DNA from: Trichostrongylus colubriformis
Taxonomy: Eukaryota; Nematoda; Chromadorea; Rhabditida; Trichostrongylidae
Assembly (NCBI GenBank): GCA_963978905.1
Contig: OZ022259.1
Coordinates: 29,861,994-29,925,993, forward strand
Length of the DNA: 64,000 nucleotides
Direction of reading: 5' to 3'
How positions within the stretch are numbered: the stretch's first letter is position 1; the number at the start of each line of letters is the position of its first letter. Shown here in pieces: positions 34,283 through 45,974 of the stretch. The translations under genes were made by a program, and so were the position numbers. Under the pieces are notes generated by a model. That model was not told where the DNA came from. It worked only from the letters and a program-made list of their open reading frames with translations, and ran no database searches.

Positions 34283-34567
34283 TTATGGACTCGCACCGTG
34301 AATTGAGTTTCCCAAATGTATTCCGCAGTGCTGTTCGTGATCTTCCCACAATGAATATGTCATCGATATATCGACCAAAATACAGCACTCCCGTCGACAA
34401 TGCTGAACACTCAATGCTATCCATAAAATTATCGCCAGTGACGGTACCAATCTACTTCCCATAGCCAATCCCCTGGTCTGCTTGTAGTACCGATTTCGAA
34501 AACGGAATATGTTCACGTCCACTACGTTTCGCAGGAGCTCTTCAATGACAAAATGAAGATCTGTCAC
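34283..34567 (-). pseudogene. Penelope-like element 1: RT fragment
   Basis: A minus-strand frame with NIFRFRNRYYKQTRGLAMGS, the conserved box before the catalytic YxDD of Penelope-type RTs. It runs out of frame before the catalytic box; in the next part ILVDISMTYSLWEDHEQ shows where a shifted copy lies. Fingers and most of the palm are missing because the element is 5'-truncated. Confidence 0.75.
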
Positions 34568-35548
34568 TATCCTCGCCTACATAAAGGATATGCTTCCCTC
34601 TCCGTCATTTCTAGTGGACATCCCTAAGAACTGTCCCCCCGCCCTCCCTTCCCGTCCTAACAATAGCGGCATAGTATCGCGCTATAGGGACTTGGTTGGT
34701 AGTTTTGATTGTTTAGTATCATTGCACTCGTGTTGTGATGTTGTTAGTTGTAGTTTTCAGCCGATCTGAAGAAAAGCCTATGCCCGAAACGTCATCAATA
34801 AAGTTGATAGAAAATCGAGCTTCCATTTCTGCATAAACAAGATTCAATAGATAAACAATGAAGCTCAGGGAACCATCAATATTGCGATATCATAGCTACA
34901 TTAGAAAGACAAGGAGAAGCGGTGGATTGTACCCACTGACTACTATGGTAATTGAAACATCCCCCCCAACTATTCAAGATGAGATAGCTCGTAAAGAATT
35001 CGATAATGGCACACAGTGGACTATGGAGAACCTTATTAAAAATTTAACAACTATTATTGAGCGCAAAGAGCATATAGATAGCCGTAATGATAAGCTCCAA
35101 GAACAACAGTCCGTCTTCCACACACAACCCTACAAATCCAACATCTCTTACTGTGCCGGCTGCGGTCGAGCTCACCGATTCGAACAATGCGACAGATATC
35201 GTACCGTACAACAAAAAAAATTGCACGCTTTAAAGCACTGAACGCTTGCTGGAAATGCTTTAGCCCTAACCACAGATCGGTCTTCTGCAACAAACCAAAC
35301 TGCTATAACTGCAGCGGATACCACCATCCTTCGCTTTGCCTAGGCAAGCGCCAAACACCGAAACCCATCATGAATGCCAGATTTCATCCTCGACGAAGAT
35401 CCACGACGCCAAACACTAGACAGAGACAACTACGTCCACAAGACATTCGAACGTAATAATAGACAGCGTCCAAGTAACTATCCCTACCGCAGCTCAGTAC
35501 CATCACGTCGCAATACACAACATTAGGCCGATGAACAGCCAAATAATT

Positions 35549-37401
35549 TAATATTGTGCTGTTCCGGAGTCTCACGGTAAGCGATTCATATCATCTTCGC
35601 CATGTATCCCCACTTACTACTCACTCGTCAAAACCCATAAAATTGTGGTTACTGAATTAAACGACCTTGCTGACAAGGACATTAAGACCCGCCCCATAAT
35701 CTCTTCTTGTGGTGGACCATCCGATAAAATTAGTTGGTCACTGGTCAAAATCTTTTCCCCGCTCCTGCGCTACATAGCATCACATTTGTCTAATAGCAGA
35801 GATTTCATAGCTTCTCTCAACCAATGTCAGCTTCCGTTGGAGTTAAGCTATGCCAGCTTTGATGCTGTATCTCTATATACTAATGTCAACAACCGTGATG
35901 CAATTGAGGCCCTGTTGACCCTCTGGAAACAATACAAAAGGGAGGTCTACACCTTTGGTCTTGAAGAGGATGATCTCAGGGAGCTGTTTAAGGCAACTCT
36001 GGAATGTAACATATTCCAGTTCAGTGGCAGATACTATGAACAATGTCGCGGCCTGGCTATGGGCTTGAGAATAGCCCCACTACTGGCCATTGTATATCTT
36101 GACCGCATAGAACGTAGGTCGTTAACCACTGGAATAATGTTCTACAAAAGTATATAGATGACGTGTTCATTATTGGTTCATCGCCTACCGAACTGGAGGA
36201 AACCCTTCTTAATTTAAACTCGCAGGATCCCAATATTAGATTCACTGTGGAAAAGCCAAATGAGTAGGGCCACATTCCATACTTAAACACAAAAGTGCGC
36301 ATCAATAATGGAGACAAAGAATTACTGTGGTATAAGAAACCGTCATCAAAGAACAACCTGGTGCATGCTAGGAGTTGCCACCCCACATTTATCAAAGCCA
36401 ACATCGTCCAAAACCTGGTAAGAACCAAAGATAAGATATGTGGCCAACGATCGGACGAGGTGGATTCGGTGGTGGAAAATATTTTAAGGGACAACGGTTA
36501 TACCACAATGCGACCACTCACATGGAGGCCATATTCCTCACCAGATGGAATATCAATGATAATGCCGTATATTAATGAAAGAACGGCATCAAGAGTCAAC
36601 AGTGTGGTCAAGAACTCAAAGCTCCCAATACGATTAATATTCCGTCCTCCTCCCAATCTCAAACGTATGCTCACATATTCAAGGGTTTACGAGGATAGAT
36701 GTGGAAGAGAGGGGTGCACTTACTGTAATAGCCATAAAATATGCCAGCTCCGGGGAACGGTATATCTAATAGAATGCCAAGGATGTGGGCAAAAGTACGT
36801 TGGAGAAACTAAGAGACCGCTCTACAAACGCATTGATGAACACCGCAGAGCATTAGTAAATCCATCATCTTATCCCAATAGCAGTTTCTCCAATCATCGT
36901 ACAAAGGTACATGCCCATGAAACACCCCCCACAATCGGTATTAAAGTACTGCACCGCTCAATAGACAATCCTGTAGAAAGAAAAATTCTGGAGGAACTTG
37001 CAATAAAGCGGTTATCACCAGAAATAAATAGTAAGGACGAACTACGTGACATTCTTCATATCTTCACTTGATCACAGTAATCATTTTTGATTACTGCATG
37101 ATCTCTCTCATATCTACTGTCGTAACGTCCTCACTATTTAAGGGTGCGACCGGGTGGGTTTATCATTTCCTGCACCATTCGTCTCTGGCAGGGTGGGTTA
37201 CGCCAAAAATATTTTTGGGACGGGGCCGTAAGCAATTATATCATATATAGTTATCTAATCACCACAGTTTCAGGCCTGAAGAAGGCGTTATACGCCAAAA
37301 TATTGCAAAAATATTTTCAAGACTTTCGAGACTTTTGAGGGGTCTTTTGAGCCTTTTGAATGAATATTTTGGAGTCGCAACTGTTTTTTAAACATTCGGA
37401 T
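35549..37401 (+). mobile_element. Penelope-like element 2
   Basis: AGCCAAATAATT is present on both sides (35537-35548 and 37402-37413), a 12-bp target duplication. The 1853-bp element holds the C-terminal half of a Penelope RT and a GIY-YIG domain on the plus strand, and a 3' tail with aggcctgaagaaggcgttat (37271-37290), similar to the hammerhead-like motif of element 1. It is 5'-truncated. It separates BP2 gag from the protease. Confidence 0.88.
35645..37071 (+). pseudogene. Penelope-like element 2: RT plus GIY-YIG protein
   Basis: 35645-36157 encodes RT: KTRPIISSCGGPSDKISW, YASFDAVSLYTNV (first catalytic Asp), then NIFQFSGRYYEQCRGLAMGL. A shift near 36150 puts the catalytic box YIDDVFIIGS in another frame, and a TAG at 36266 stops that frame. 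From 36295 the frame is open to TGA at 37071. It encodes the connector (TWRPYSSPDG, LIFRPPPNLKRML), a Cys cluster (CGREGCTYC, CQLRG, CQGC), then GTVYLIECQGCGQKYVGETK and RPLYKRIDEHRRA of the GIY-YIG nuclease, with DNPVERKILEELAIK at the end. The intact protein would be a single RT-endonuclease that copies RNA at a nicked target. The two lesions make it inactive. It is more complete than element 1 and differs from it clearly, so two families are present. Confidence 0.87.
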
Positions 37402-37413
37402 AGCCAAATAATT

Positions 37414-40400
37414 ATCCAACAAGACCCCTGTCACCAATACAATCGGGAGCCACCTCTCCAGCACAATTTAATTCTCACAGACCGGTGCAATCCACACAAT
37501 CGCGAACTGTCAAATTTGTTTCACCGTCGCAAGATAATTCCACCGCAGCCAACGTCTATTTTCAGGCACGCATACCATCACAACACACACTCGTAAAGAA
37601 GTTTATCCACTAAAGTAACTCAGATATCGTTGCTCGTTCCATGGTTGTTTCACTGTGAGTAAGAAATCCGTACTCAACCAGAGAAAAACAGACATATGCA
37701 TTGCTAGACTCCGCCTCAGATCGATCCTTCATTACGGCCTCATTGGCAGACCACCTGCACCTCACACCTCACACTGAAACCACAATCACCGTCCATACTT
37801 TCGGAGGCCACGCCGAGAAGAAACGGGTAAGACACGTCGAAACCCTACTACTCAATTCAGAAGGCCAATCGATAAAAGCCAACTTACTTACCAACGATAC
37901 AATAACTCAACCACTAACACTTCATGAATTAAACTTAGAGGATAAATGTTTCCTTGAACGTAAGTTCCCTAGCTATCGAAGCTCCTTCCTTCAAGACTTT
38001 ACCGAAGACGTTATCCCCGATATTCTCCTCGGCATTGACTACTTCTACACAATACTACGACTAAATGAACTAGTCCAATTGCCCTCAGGCCTCTTTGTAA
38101 CATCAACAATTTTCGGCCCTGTTATATCCGGTACTCTGAAAAACAAGCAAACCTTAGAACCGAACCAGGGCTATACTGTTAGTGTCACTACACTAACATC
38201 TCAGTACACAGATGAAAAGGAAGAACACTACTTAGATTGTTCGGACCTATGGAAACTACACGGAATAGGGACCGAAGAACTGCACACAAATGAGGAACTT
38301 AACAAACAAATATTCGCGAACTTCTATTCCACTGTTCAGATGCACCAAGGCAAAATATATGTACAATTCCCCTGGAAACATAACAAAAACGCCTTAGCTG
38401 ATAATTACAGTTTAGCACTAAGTAGTCTCCACCAGTTCTACACTATGAGAACAAAAAATCCACAATGCTGGAACGACTATTGCGAAATAATTGAGGAACA
38501 AATCAAAAAGGGCTTCGTGGAAAAGCACCCAACCCACACAATTTAGAGAACCCTCTCTATTACATTCCCCACCAAGCAGTAATCGAAACCACCAGCGCAA
38601 CCACTAAAACACGAATCGTACTAGACGCCTCCTCTAAAATGAAAGGCCAAGTAAGCCTCAATGATGTTATACATCAAGGTCCACTTATTCTACCGAGCCT
38701 GTGTGGCATACTATTAAGAGCCCGGCTCGGATCAAAAATAATGCTCGCAGACGTAGAGAAAGCCTTCCATATGATATATCTACAAGAATCCGAACGTGAC
38801 TCGGTGCGATTCTTATGGTTTAAGAATGTCAGCGAGCCACCAGCACCTGGAAATGTACGCATATTACGTTTTTGTCGTCTACCTTTTGGAATAAATGCGT
38901 CACCATTCCTTCTAGGAATATCCATTCAATATGGAATTGAACAACAAAAAGAACAAGATACCGCAATCACCCAACGCATAATTGAAAACTTGTATGTGGA
39001 CAACGTGGTCATGCTCGACCACTCGCACGCACTCATACACACTTATCGTATATGCAAGCAAATTTTCGCTATTATGACAATGAATCTTCGTCAATTCATA
39101 ACGAATGATGAAGTATGTAATAACTTAATCGATAATAAGGACAAATCAACCACATCAACAACTAAGATTTTAGGAGCTCCATGGAACCACGGCTCAGACG
39201 CCCTTTCACTGTTATGCAAATTAGTCTACAAACCCACTCCTACGAAACGGAAAATATTACAAGCTGCCCACTCAACCTTCGACCCACTCGGGCTGCTATT
39301 ACCGCTACTTCTCCAGCCAAATTACTCTTACAAGAACTCTGGATACAGCAATATACCTGGGATGAACCTCTCCCAGAAGCATATAACCGAACATGGAAAA
39401 CCATATGCGAACAAACAAACGGATTTGTCATAAGCTTCCCACGTGCAATCGTACATGAACACAACGCACAACACGAACTTCATACATTCGTTGATGCGTC
39501 GGCAAAGCATACGCTACAGTAATATGTATACTTGCGCGCCATTCGCGAGAGCGGATCAATTGACACTTCAGCTCTGATGGCCAGACAGCGGCTAGCGCCA
39601 ATTAATGCAAAAACCATGACAATCCCGCGTCTAGAACTCCTTGCTCTTCTCAAAGGAGCGCGACTCACCAACTTTGTTCTAAATGAGCTGAAACTACACG
39701 TACGTACTATCAGAGTCTACAGCGAGTAACACTACACTGGGTGCAATCGGACACTAATAACGGACCGTTCGTAGACAATAGATGCAGAGAAATTAAAGAT
39801 AAGTTACAATCGTGATCGGACCAGAAAGTACGTACTCATCTACATTATATCCCCACGGACAACAACCCCGCGGACTGCGCAACCAAAGGTCTCACTAAAG
39901 ACCAAATGTCACAGCAGTCATGTTGGCGCGGTCCACCCTTTTTACAACAAGATATTACGAATTAGCCAGACCTACCGGAATTCTGCTGGCACCACAGGGA
40001 AGGACAGTCGCCCATACAAGACTCAGAACAACACATCAATGTCACATCGACCACTGAATCATGCATTCCTGAACTGTTCCAGCGCTTCTCATCTATCAAC
40101 ACACTACGGAAAGTTATGGTCCTAATTCTTAAATTTCTCCGACACAGTCTATATAATAAACTCTCTGAAGAGAATGAAAATAAACTCTTCAACAATATAC
40201 CAGAAATCAAGGAAATCACAACATCAAACACTGAGCCTTTCACCCAGGCGAACGATATACAAATAGCTGAGAACGTCCTTATAAAACTCATGCAGCGCAG
40301 CCTAACAAATGATGAAAAACGTAAATGATAATCTGGCATCATACAGAGACGAAAACGGATTACTCAGATGTAAAGAACGCATACAAAACCAATATTTAAG

Positions 40401-41464
40401 ACGTGATAAAACAGATCCCATTCTCCTTTTGCCAAACCACCCACTAACACGGCTGTTGATACGAGATTTTCACGTCCGTTGTGGCCATCAAGGCGTCAAT
40501 GGAACCTTAGCCATGCGCCTCCTCCACTGGATTTCAAGAGGCAGACAAGCCGTCCGCAAATGCGTACGCCTTTATCTTGCATACAAACGCTGGAACGGAA
40601 AACCCTATTTTTATCCACCTTCACCACCCCTACCGTCTTCTCGAACCCAACCTGCATGACCCTTTTCTCACATCGGTATCGACCTCGCAGGTCCCTTCCA
40701 AGTCTCCGATACGACAAACACAACCCATAAAAGATGGATATTTTTATCCACCTGCATGACCACACGAGCAGTCCATTTAGAAACGGTAAATAATTTAAGC
40801 GCCCTCGAATTTATCAACGTTCTGAGAAGATTTATCTCACATCTATCTCAGAAGAGGAAAACCGCAACTAATAAAATCAGACAATGCAACAAATTTTACG
40901 CTCGGCCGTGAAATTCTCTCAACAACTGATAACGAATTATACACCGGACGTACTTCTATGAACATTTCTAGCCAACAAAAAAATCCATTGGAGATTCATC
41001 ACTCCTCTTTCCCCTGGAAAGGCGATTTTATGAGCGAATGATCGGAATCATGAAATCAATACTAAAACGAATATTAACCCGAAAATCTGTTGACGAGCCC
41101 ACCTTCACAACGATAGTCACGGAATGCGAGGCCATGGTCAACTCAAGACTTCATTGTGCCTAATGCCAATATCACACCCTCCCTAGGTGTAGAAGTCGAC
41201 ACCGACAACAATGACAGAGAGTATCTTCCACAAATACCAACAAAAGACCAAGCCCTCCAATACTTCCGTGGTCAGTTAAGCTACCTTAAACACCTGTGGA
41301 ATATTTGGCGTTAAAGCTATCTGCTGGAGCTACGAAGCTTTCATCAACGTCGCATTAGACAAAAGAGCTTCACAAGGAAAACTCCAAGACTTGGCGAAGT
41401 TGTTCTCGTCATGGATGACAATTGTGGGAATGATTACTACATCGAGATACCAGATCCTGAACAA
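37414..41464 (+). pseudogene. pol: BP2 pol: protease, RT, RNase H, integrase
   Basis: The protease frame is 37701-38546 (MLDSASDRSFITASLADHLH, with Asp-Ser-Ala instead of DSG/DTG), followed by the Pao connector (DYFYTILRLNELV, CSDLWKLHGIG, KIYVQFPWK). The RT frame is 38639-39433: IMLADVEKAFHMIYLQ, RLPFGINASPFLL and LYVDNVVML, again YVDN in place of YVDD. RNase H pieces follow to about 39930 in two frames. The integrase zinc domain is at 40380-40600 (FHVRCGHQGVNGTLAMRL; later Cys partly lost). Broken pieces of the integrase core run to about 41300. A trace of the C-terminal beta domain (LGEVVLVMDDN) lies near 41390. Stops and shifts separate almost every domain. Confidence 0.83.
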
Positions 41465-41769
41465 AACCTAAATGTTCAATTTCCTGCCGAGATTACATTG
41501 CATACATACTATTACACTACACTACATACTATTACACTACATACATACTGCATACATACTATGCATACATACCATACATAATATGTTACGTTGAAGGCTG
41601 TCATAGAAAACACTACACAAGCCAATTACTGGGCCTGTCCCCCAAGTCCGTTTTGCGAACAAATTAAATGCAGCTTCTGCGCACTTATGGTCTCAAATCC
41701 CGAATGTTGGCCACGAATCGCAATAGCAGTCACGGCGGTACTCCTTTACCTAATCACAGTAGCCACGTA

Positions 41770-43351
41770 AGTGCGTTTCATAAGTATAGACGCACCCTCA
41801 AAAACACTATACCTGAACATCATAGAGGTCCTTGACAAAAGATCTTGTCACTACTAGAATTAGCATGCTTGAAAACCTTTGTAGTGAAAGACTTGCGCGG
41901 AATGGATGAATATTAAGCGTCTTTTGGCATTTTGCTACCAAAAATAGCGTTTCATAAGTATAGACGCACTTTAGAAATTATGATAAAACAGAATAGTTGA
42001 CAAGAAAACATTCCCGTTTCGAAACAGCGGTAAATAGCGATGGGGGTTCTGCAACATATCCGCGAATGCCACGAGGTTCTCTATTATCGGAAGCCGAGCA
42101 GGCTCAAATTCGCGCCCTGCACACGGCAGGGCTGAGCAATCGCAAAATCGCTGGGCAGCTACGGCGTTCTTCGAGAGTTGTCGATCGATTTTTGCATGAT
42201 CCGAAATCGTACGGCCAGAAGAAGAAATCCGGTAGGCCAAGGAAGTTGACAGCGCAGGAAGAACGCCGGATTGGGCGACTTGTCTCAAACGCATCGGTCA
42301 CCATCAATGAGATCCGCGCCAGTCTACCGACTCCCACTTCCAAATCAACAGTCTGGAGGGCAGTAAGACGTAATAAAAACATTGTACGATGTCGACTACG
42401 CTCAGCTCCACGACTCACTGAATCTCACAAGGAGGCTCGGCTTCGTTTTGCTAGGCGATACATGGCAACAGATTGGGCGAAGGTACGCGTCGTTCTTGCG
42501 AAGATTACTACGACGAAATTTCGTGTTCAGGTGATATTTTCCGACGAGAAAAAGTTCAATTTGGACGGTCCTGATGGATACGCTTATTACTGGAGAGATT
42601 TGCGCAAGGAGCCGAAGTACTTCAGTAAGCGTAATTTCGGTGGTGGTAGCGTTATGGTTTGGGGAGGATTCTATCAACAAGGGACGCTGGGGCTCGCATT
42701 TGTGTCCTGTCGCATGAATTCGCTAGACTACCAGAACGTGCTCGAACACCACTTGCTTCCTTTCCTGACGAATGACAGCGGAGGAGCCTTCACTTTTCAA
42801 CAGGACGACGCTGCTATCCATGCGAGCAGGTCCACAATGTCGTGGTTAGAGGAGCGGAACGTGAGTGTTATGGAGTGGCCTGCTTGCTCACCTGATCTGA
42901 ACCCCATCGTGAACATCTGGGGTATTCTGGTCCGACAAATTTACAGCCAGGGAAGGACCTTTGCCAATGCTACCGATCTGAAGACAGCGATTATGGAGGC
43001 ATGGAGCCGGTTGGACCCACAACTGCTAGTTAAGCTGGTAGATTCGATGCCAAACCGCATATTCGAACTCATATCGAAACAAGGAGGACCTATCGATCAC
43101 TAGGAAATGATACTTGGTTTGTTTTCATAATAAAATTGTTGAAAGTTTAAAGTGCGTCTATACTTTTGAAACGGCTTATAAGCAGGTTATGTGCCTGATA
43201 TGTCCGAATTTTCTTCTGTGAATATGCAAGCGGTTGTAGACTATGATATTTCGGGTAGTAGCATCTAGCAGTGTCGGAATCTCCATGCAGGAATTTGTTT
43301 GGAGCTGTTTCAGGACATATTTAAGGTGCGTCTATACTTATGAAACGCACT
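41770..43351 (+). mobile_element. Tc3-like DNA transposon
   Basis: TA at 41768-41769 and 43352-43353 flanks inverted ends agtgcgtttcataagtatag plus acgcac, identical on both sides. A second copy of the site lies 174 bp inside each end (left at 41773 and 41947; right at 43152 and 43326). The spacer DNA between the sites is not conserved between the two sides. This double-site layout is that of Tc3. The 1.58-kb element holds one transposase gene and has landed in the env-like gene of BP2. Confidence 0.93.
41997..43103 (+). CDS. Tc3-like transposase, open frame but catalytic Glu replaced by Val
   Basis: The natural start is probably ATG at 42066 (MPRGSLLSEAEQAQIRALHT), as in Tc3. Residues from there form two helix-turn-helix domains (LSNRKIAGQLRRSSRVVDRF; LTAQEERRIGRLVSNASVTI). 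The catalytic domain has FSDEKKFNLDGPDGYAYYW (first Asp) and FTFQQDDAAIHAS (second Asp). Exactly 34 residues later, PDLNPIVNIWG has Val (codon GTG at 42909-42911) where Tc1/Tc3 proteins have the catalytic Glu. 42483-42530 is a 48-nt intron (gtacgcg ... ttcgtgttcag) that leaves the frame open if retained. Removing it gives AKVIFSDEKKF and a total of 329 residues, the length I recall for Tc3A. The protein could still bind its ends but should not cut. Confidence 0.92.
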   Translation: MTRKHSRFETAVNSDGGSATYPRMPRGSLLSEAEQAQIRALHTAGLSNRKIAGQLRRSSRVVDRFLHDPKSYGQKKKSGRPRKLTAQEERRIGRLVSNASVTINEIRASLPTPTSKSTVWRAVRRNKNIVRCRLRSAPRLTESHKEARLRFARRYMATDWAKVRVVLAKITTTKFRVQVIFSDEKKFNLDGPDGYAYYWRDLRKEPKYFSKRNFGGGSVMVWGGFYQQGTLGLAFVSCRMNSLDYQNVLEHHLLPFLTNDSGGAFTFQQDDAAIHASRSTMSWLEERNVSVMEWPACSPDLNPIVNIWGILVRQIYSQGRTFANATDLKTAIMEAWSRLDPQLLVKLVDSMPNRIFELISKQGGPIDH

Positions 43352-44998
43352 TATTTGAGCTTCACTCTTACGAAGAAGCTACTCAAGATACTAACCTGCC
43401 CCTGCTCAAGAGTACCATATTCCCTGTCTTTCTCGTCTCTGCCGGCGCAAACGAACTCAACGCCGCAATTCCGACGATAATATTCCTTTATTGGAACTCA
43501 ATAAAATCGATACAAATTGGAAAACCACAACTATGATAAGATTAATAACAATCCTAGCTCTTATGAGTACACACGCATCCGGCTGCCAACAAAGTGCATT
43601 GATACCCTCCACAATCCCACAATGTGATTTGCAAGATCACAGTTGTAAAAACCAAAACACACTAATCGCCCAACTTAACCAACTACAACCCGAAATGTGC
43701 ATTGGAACACAGCGAGGCGATCAACAGCTCCTCGTCATGCACATTTCCTTTCAAAATCTGATACTAAGATGCCGCAAGGAAACATTGTGCTATACAAGAA
43801 ACACAAATACCAAAGTTCTTTACCAAAAACGTTGCCCCCACATGGGTACGTGCACGAGCACGTACAGATTAACGGCCCTAATAGAATATCCCAAACCCTC
43901 GAACTCAGGCCCCACGCTAAAACGAATTGATCAAATGACTTCTGAAGTCACGAAATTTCTATTCACTCCTATATCCATATAACACAAGCGATTCCTGACA
44001 AACGGACAACTAACAGCCTACATACATGACGACACAGAATTCAGTTATGCCTGCAGTTCTAACTCAACGGCAAACGCCAAACAAAGGATCGACGACTGCA
44101 TAATCAAAGATACCTGCAAATGTAATCCAGCGGAAGATTCAGTGTCTTGTTACTGTACTCATAACAATATCTCAAAAATTACACAGCTCTCTAATGCTCT
44201 TCCCCTACCAATCCCAAACGGTCTCGTATCAACGGAAGGACTGAAAAATACACCAACTATACGAACAAGCTCCGCATCAGTAGAACTTATGATAACATTA
44301 CAGCCAGGCACGCACAAAATCCTACAGGAGATCAAAGACTTTCAGTGCAACATACTCCCGCAGCCACTTTTAGGATGCTATAATTGTGCAAAAGGAGCCA
44401 TAGCCCCAATCTCCTGCAAAACAGACAACTCAGAAGCCACAGCTCAAGTAACTTGTGGACTACAACAATTCGTACTGACTTGCTCAAAGACTGGCTACTT
44501 CAATTACATTCGCCTCTATTTTAACAAAGCACGCATTAAAGAACTTTGCAAAGCTCAATGCGGGACACACGTCACAGAATTCCAACTCCTAGGAACTCTG
44601 AACTATATAAATGGACTGCGACCTTTATGGAATTACGTACGACTCTGGAACAATACAATAACACAAACACCGAATCCTCAACGATTGAATTCGACTTGGC
44701 CCTTCCAGACATTTGTCATTTCCTTAACATATGCAAACAATTCTTCATCTACTCTTTGACCATACTTCTAATATTTACCAGTGCACTAATGTTGAGCCAT
44801 AAAATACTCTGCTCACCGACAACAACAACAACTACACCCCAAGGAAGAACTCTAGCCTCCTTAAGATCATTCACTACCTTCCACCACTTCAAGCAGTTTT
44901 CATTCTCTTCTGTTCCCTAAAACGCATCACTTCCATATTCGTCGGTCTACTACGCCTGCCCTTACGCCTCTTCGCATATACATTCCTACGCAAACATT

Positions 44999-45333
44999 AG
45001 TGGATGACGGCTAGATGCACCACGACAGCAGCCACCGAACGCCTCATCAACAACAACTCCGTCAACAACCTGGAACCAATAGAACTACTCCTCTTAGTGA
45101 TATTCTTTGAGTATTGCAGATTTTTCCTTGCAAATTAGTGTTCGATGTACTTTTGTATAACTCATGCATATTTGGGTTTTTCTTCGCACCTGTTACATTC
45201 CTTTTGTAACTTTTTCCAAGTAATCCTTCAACCAACATCCACGACAGCAAATGAATAAAAAACAAAAACGGAAAAATCAACAAGTAATTATCGTCAGGTT
45301 AAACAAAATTGCATTTTTTTTCGGCGTGCGGAG
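44999..45333. other. BP2 3' untranslated region
   Basis: No gene. An A-rich stretch (45251-45286) and gtgcggag directly before the LTR stand where a polypurine tract is expected. BP1 has a similar cccggag before its 3' LTR. Confidence 0.5.
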
Positions 45334-45969
45334 TGTCATGACTCCCCGTCATGATTCCTGGGAAGACCCCTCAAGTTGGTTCGGCGGCGGCAGGTCCCCC
45401 GTAAGCTCGGCGGTCGGTTCAGCGGCGGCCCTGGCCTACGCGAGACGCCCATTGAGTCATCAGCGGCTTCCCGTGGCACGGTGATAAGGAGGGGCCTGTA
45501 TCGCCCACTAGACTGGGTATAAATACCGCCCCAAAAAATGGGTATAAAGGCCGCTCTCCGGTGAGCTTGGGGCAGTCGCATCCAGCTCTTCAACGGCGCT
45601 CCTCCAGCTCTCCAATAAATAACATAATCTACCCGTCCATAAGGACGGCTCTAACCTTAAGCCTCGATAAGCGAGGTAAAATGAATAAGAATAAGCACCT
45701 GAAGGAACTGCCACTAAGGCCTCACAACGCCGACATGCAATAATCACGGAACGCACAACGAACCTGCCAATTAATCTAAACACCTATACCCTTCTTGAGC
45801 TTCCCTCCACTCGTTTCAGGTAGACGAATCCTTCTTCCCAGTTGTTCGGAGTTGTTACTATGTCAGTCATGTTATTGTGTTAGTAAAATAAATAGTTCTA
45901 TAGATGTTGCTTAGGGCCTGCTACCATAGAACCACCAAACCTCATTGAACCGTGATGCACTTCAAAATA
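45334..45969 (+). repeat. BP2 3' LTR
   Basis: 636 bp, beginning tgtcatgactccccgtcatg and ending cttcaaaata, then CCAGC. It differs from the 5' copy by about 20 substitutions and two short indels by eye, for example gaatgaaata against gaataagaata. Confidence 0.9.
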
Positions 45970-45974
45970 CCAGC

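Larger units (their letters stand above)
33071..34846 (-). mobile_element. Penelope-like element 1, with inverted terminal arms
   Basis: The two ends are inverted copies of each other over roughly 300 bp (33071-33413 and about 34549-34846; outer end tgaatcttgtttatgcagaa). Inside, on the minus strand, lie the end of a Penelope RT and a GIY-YIG domain. A 39-bp tandem duplication (33315-33353, 33354-33392) is in the left arm. Each arm holds a hammerhead-ribozyme-like core (ctgaaga, short stem, cgaaac, gtc). Terminal repeats with hammerhead motifs are known for Penelope-like elements. The target duplication was not resolved. Confidence 0.85.
32207..35536 (+). pseudogene. gag: BP2 gag, split by a Penelope-like element
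   Basis: ATG at 32207 opens a reading that meets TAG after 30 codons (32297). The main capsid-like part is at 32535-33075 (LKVPEFHLDPTEFGSFWELF, then YERVIQQLRDQYEDPKRI), a DUF1759-type region. A 30-bp tandem duplication (32804-32833 and 32834-32863) repeats ten codons there. At 33071 the gene is interrupted by a 1776-bp minus-strand Penelope-like element. It resumes at about 34850 with the rest of the capsid-like region and three zinc knuckles (CAGCGRAHRFEQC, CWKCFSPNHRSVFC, CYNCSGYHHPSLC; 35148-35340), with a frame change between the first and second. A second Penelope-like element follows at 35549. Confidence 0.82.
41465..44998 (+). pseudogene. env: BP2 env-like glycoprotein gene, split by a Tc3-like transposon
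   Basis: Broken frames spread over 41600-41767, 43532-43980, 44142-44759 and 44760-44998 resemble the phlebovirus-type glycoprotein (Phlebovirus_G2-like) that some nematode BEL/Pao elements carry. Before the transposon: CPPSPFCEQIKCSFC, NPECWP, then a membrane segment. After it: a signal-like start at 43532, a CPHMGTC motif, and CYNCAKGA with surrounding Cys (44363-44410). A hydrophobic segment follows near 44735-44800. Such a protein would sit in the envelope of a particle. Multiple stops and shifts plus the Tc3 insertion at 41770 make it inactive. The same motifs in the same order occur in BP1 (48420-50318). A catacatact-rich tandem patch lies at 41493-41581. Confidence 0.75.
30838..45969 (+). 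mobile_element. BP2: BEL/Pao retrotransposon nested in BP1
   Basis: The LTRs (30838-31471 and 45334-45969) are flanked by CCAGC at 30833-30837 and 45970-45974. BP1 coding for RNase H stops on the left (VVAGDN) and continues on the right (ADCGTRGLTAKELENQYWW), so the nesting is certain. By eye the LTRs differ at about 20 of 635 positions, so BP2 is not a fresh insertion. Without its own insertions it is about 9.9 kb, with gag, protease, RT, RNase H, integrase and env-like gene in the same orientation as BP1. It lacks the gag-like third gene of BP1. All genes are broken. Confidence 0.92.
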
